Shown: piece after piece, positions 5,065 through 5,325 of the stretch
Numbering within the stretch: the stretch's first letter is position 1
How the letters are laid out: the number at the start of each line of letters is the position of its first letter
From: an uncultured Faecalibacterium sp.
GTDB taxonomy: Bacteria > Bacillota > Clostridia > Oscillospirales > Ruminococcaceae
Direction: 5' to 3'
Length of the DNA: 5,325 bases
NCBI GenBank assembly: GCA_900765705.1
Contig: CAAFSR010000165.1
Coordinates: forward strand, 1-5,325
Translations under genes and position numbers: made by a program
Notes under the pieces: generated by a model
The model's database searches: none
What the model was told of the DNA's origin: nothing
What the model saw: only the letters and a program-made list of their open reading frames with translations

Positions 5065-5325
5065 ATGAAGATCGCGATCCCTTATGAAAATGGTCAGGTG
5101 TTCCAGCACTTCGGCCACACCGCTCAGTTCAAGCTGTACACTGTCGAGGAAGGCCGTATCACCAGCGCCGAGGTGGTTTCCACCGACGGGCAGGGCCACG
5201 GTGCACTGGCAGGCTTTCTGGTGCGCAACGGCGTGAACGTGCTGCTGTGCGGCGGCATTGGCGGCGGAGCACAGATGGCTCTGGCACAGGCCGGCATCCG
5301 GCTGTGCGGCGGCATTACCGGCGAC
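5065..5325 (+). CDS. NifX/NifB-C-type dinitrogenase iron-molybdenum cofactor-binding domain protein, N-terminal part (runs off right edge)
   Basis: The first 87 codons are present without a stop. The protein opens MKIAIPYENGQVFQHFGHTA and continues with DGQGHGALAGFLVRNGV (41-57) and LLCGGIGGGAQMALAQAGIR (60-79). This is the pattern of the small RNase-H-like NifX/NifB C-terminal domain (Pfam Nitro_FeMo-Co), which binds iron-sulfur or Fe-Mo cofactor precursors. Stand-alone members are usually about 110-130 residues and are common in anaerobes that do not fix nitrogen, where their role is not settled. No nif gene is visible, so a nitrogenase role should not be assumed. The start is set by AAGGAG (5051-5056), 8 nt before ATG. 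The gene is divergent from the DUF1275 gene, with 181 bp between them. Confidence 0.92.
   Translation, partial: MKIAIPYENGQVFQHFGHTAQFKLYTVEEGRITSAEVVSTDGQGHGALAGFLVRNGVNVLLCGGIGGGAQMALAQAGIRLCGGITGD

Noticed and set aside
5065..5325. Nitrogen fixation locus suggested by the NifX-like protein
   Set aside because: No nif structural or assembly gene is visible, and stand-alone proteins of this fold are common in non-diazotrophic anaerobes.

Overview
The window looks like chromosomal DNA from a GC-rich, low-redundancy member of the Clostridia, most likely Faecalibacterium or a close Oscillospiraceae/Ruminococcaceae relative. This is an inference. It rests on GC-rich third codon positions, strong AGGAGG-type ribosome sites, sigma-A promoters with AT-rich boxes, and the style of the proteins (a divergent clostridial PurA, a DUF1275 protein, a short NifX-like protein). 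There is no mobile element, CRISPR array, tRNA or rRNA.

Layout, left to right. The first 24 codons of ribonuclease Z (rnz) run leftward off the edge, with a good promoter and ribosome site. Divergent from it is a 60-codon ORF (187-369) with a strong Shine-Dalgarno and one membrane segment. Positions 370-581 hold no gene but several inverted repeats, and then the intrinsic terminator of the next leftward unit. That unit is purA-pyrB, on the minus strand: adenylosuccinate synthetase overlaps aspartate carbamoyltransferase, most economically by GTGA. Both enzymes consume aspartate, one for AMP and one for UMP/CTP.

Positions 2886-3131 form a divergent control region between purA and a rightward LysR-type regulator. 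It holds a near-consensus purA promoter (TTTACA-17-TATAAT), a lysR promoter, and a dyad GCAAT-N11-ATTGC. The dyad has the T-N11-A form of LysR-family boxes and is centred about 65 bp upstream of the predicted purA start, the usual place for a regulator recognition site. The sequence therefore suggests, without proving, that this regulator controls purA-pyrB.

The regulator ends at a strong hairpin terminator shared with a convergent DUF1275/YoaK-type membrane protein (4092-4883, minus). Divergent from that, a NifX/NifB-C-type iron-molybdenum-cofactor-binding domain protein starts at 5065 and runs off the right edge.

The points most worth a second look are the LysR box placement, the altered active-site signature residues in PurA, the purine/pyrimidine gene overlap, the hairpin-rich 352-560 segment, and two terminators that share the same 12-base stem arm. 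I see no convincing sign of a wholly new multi-gene system.
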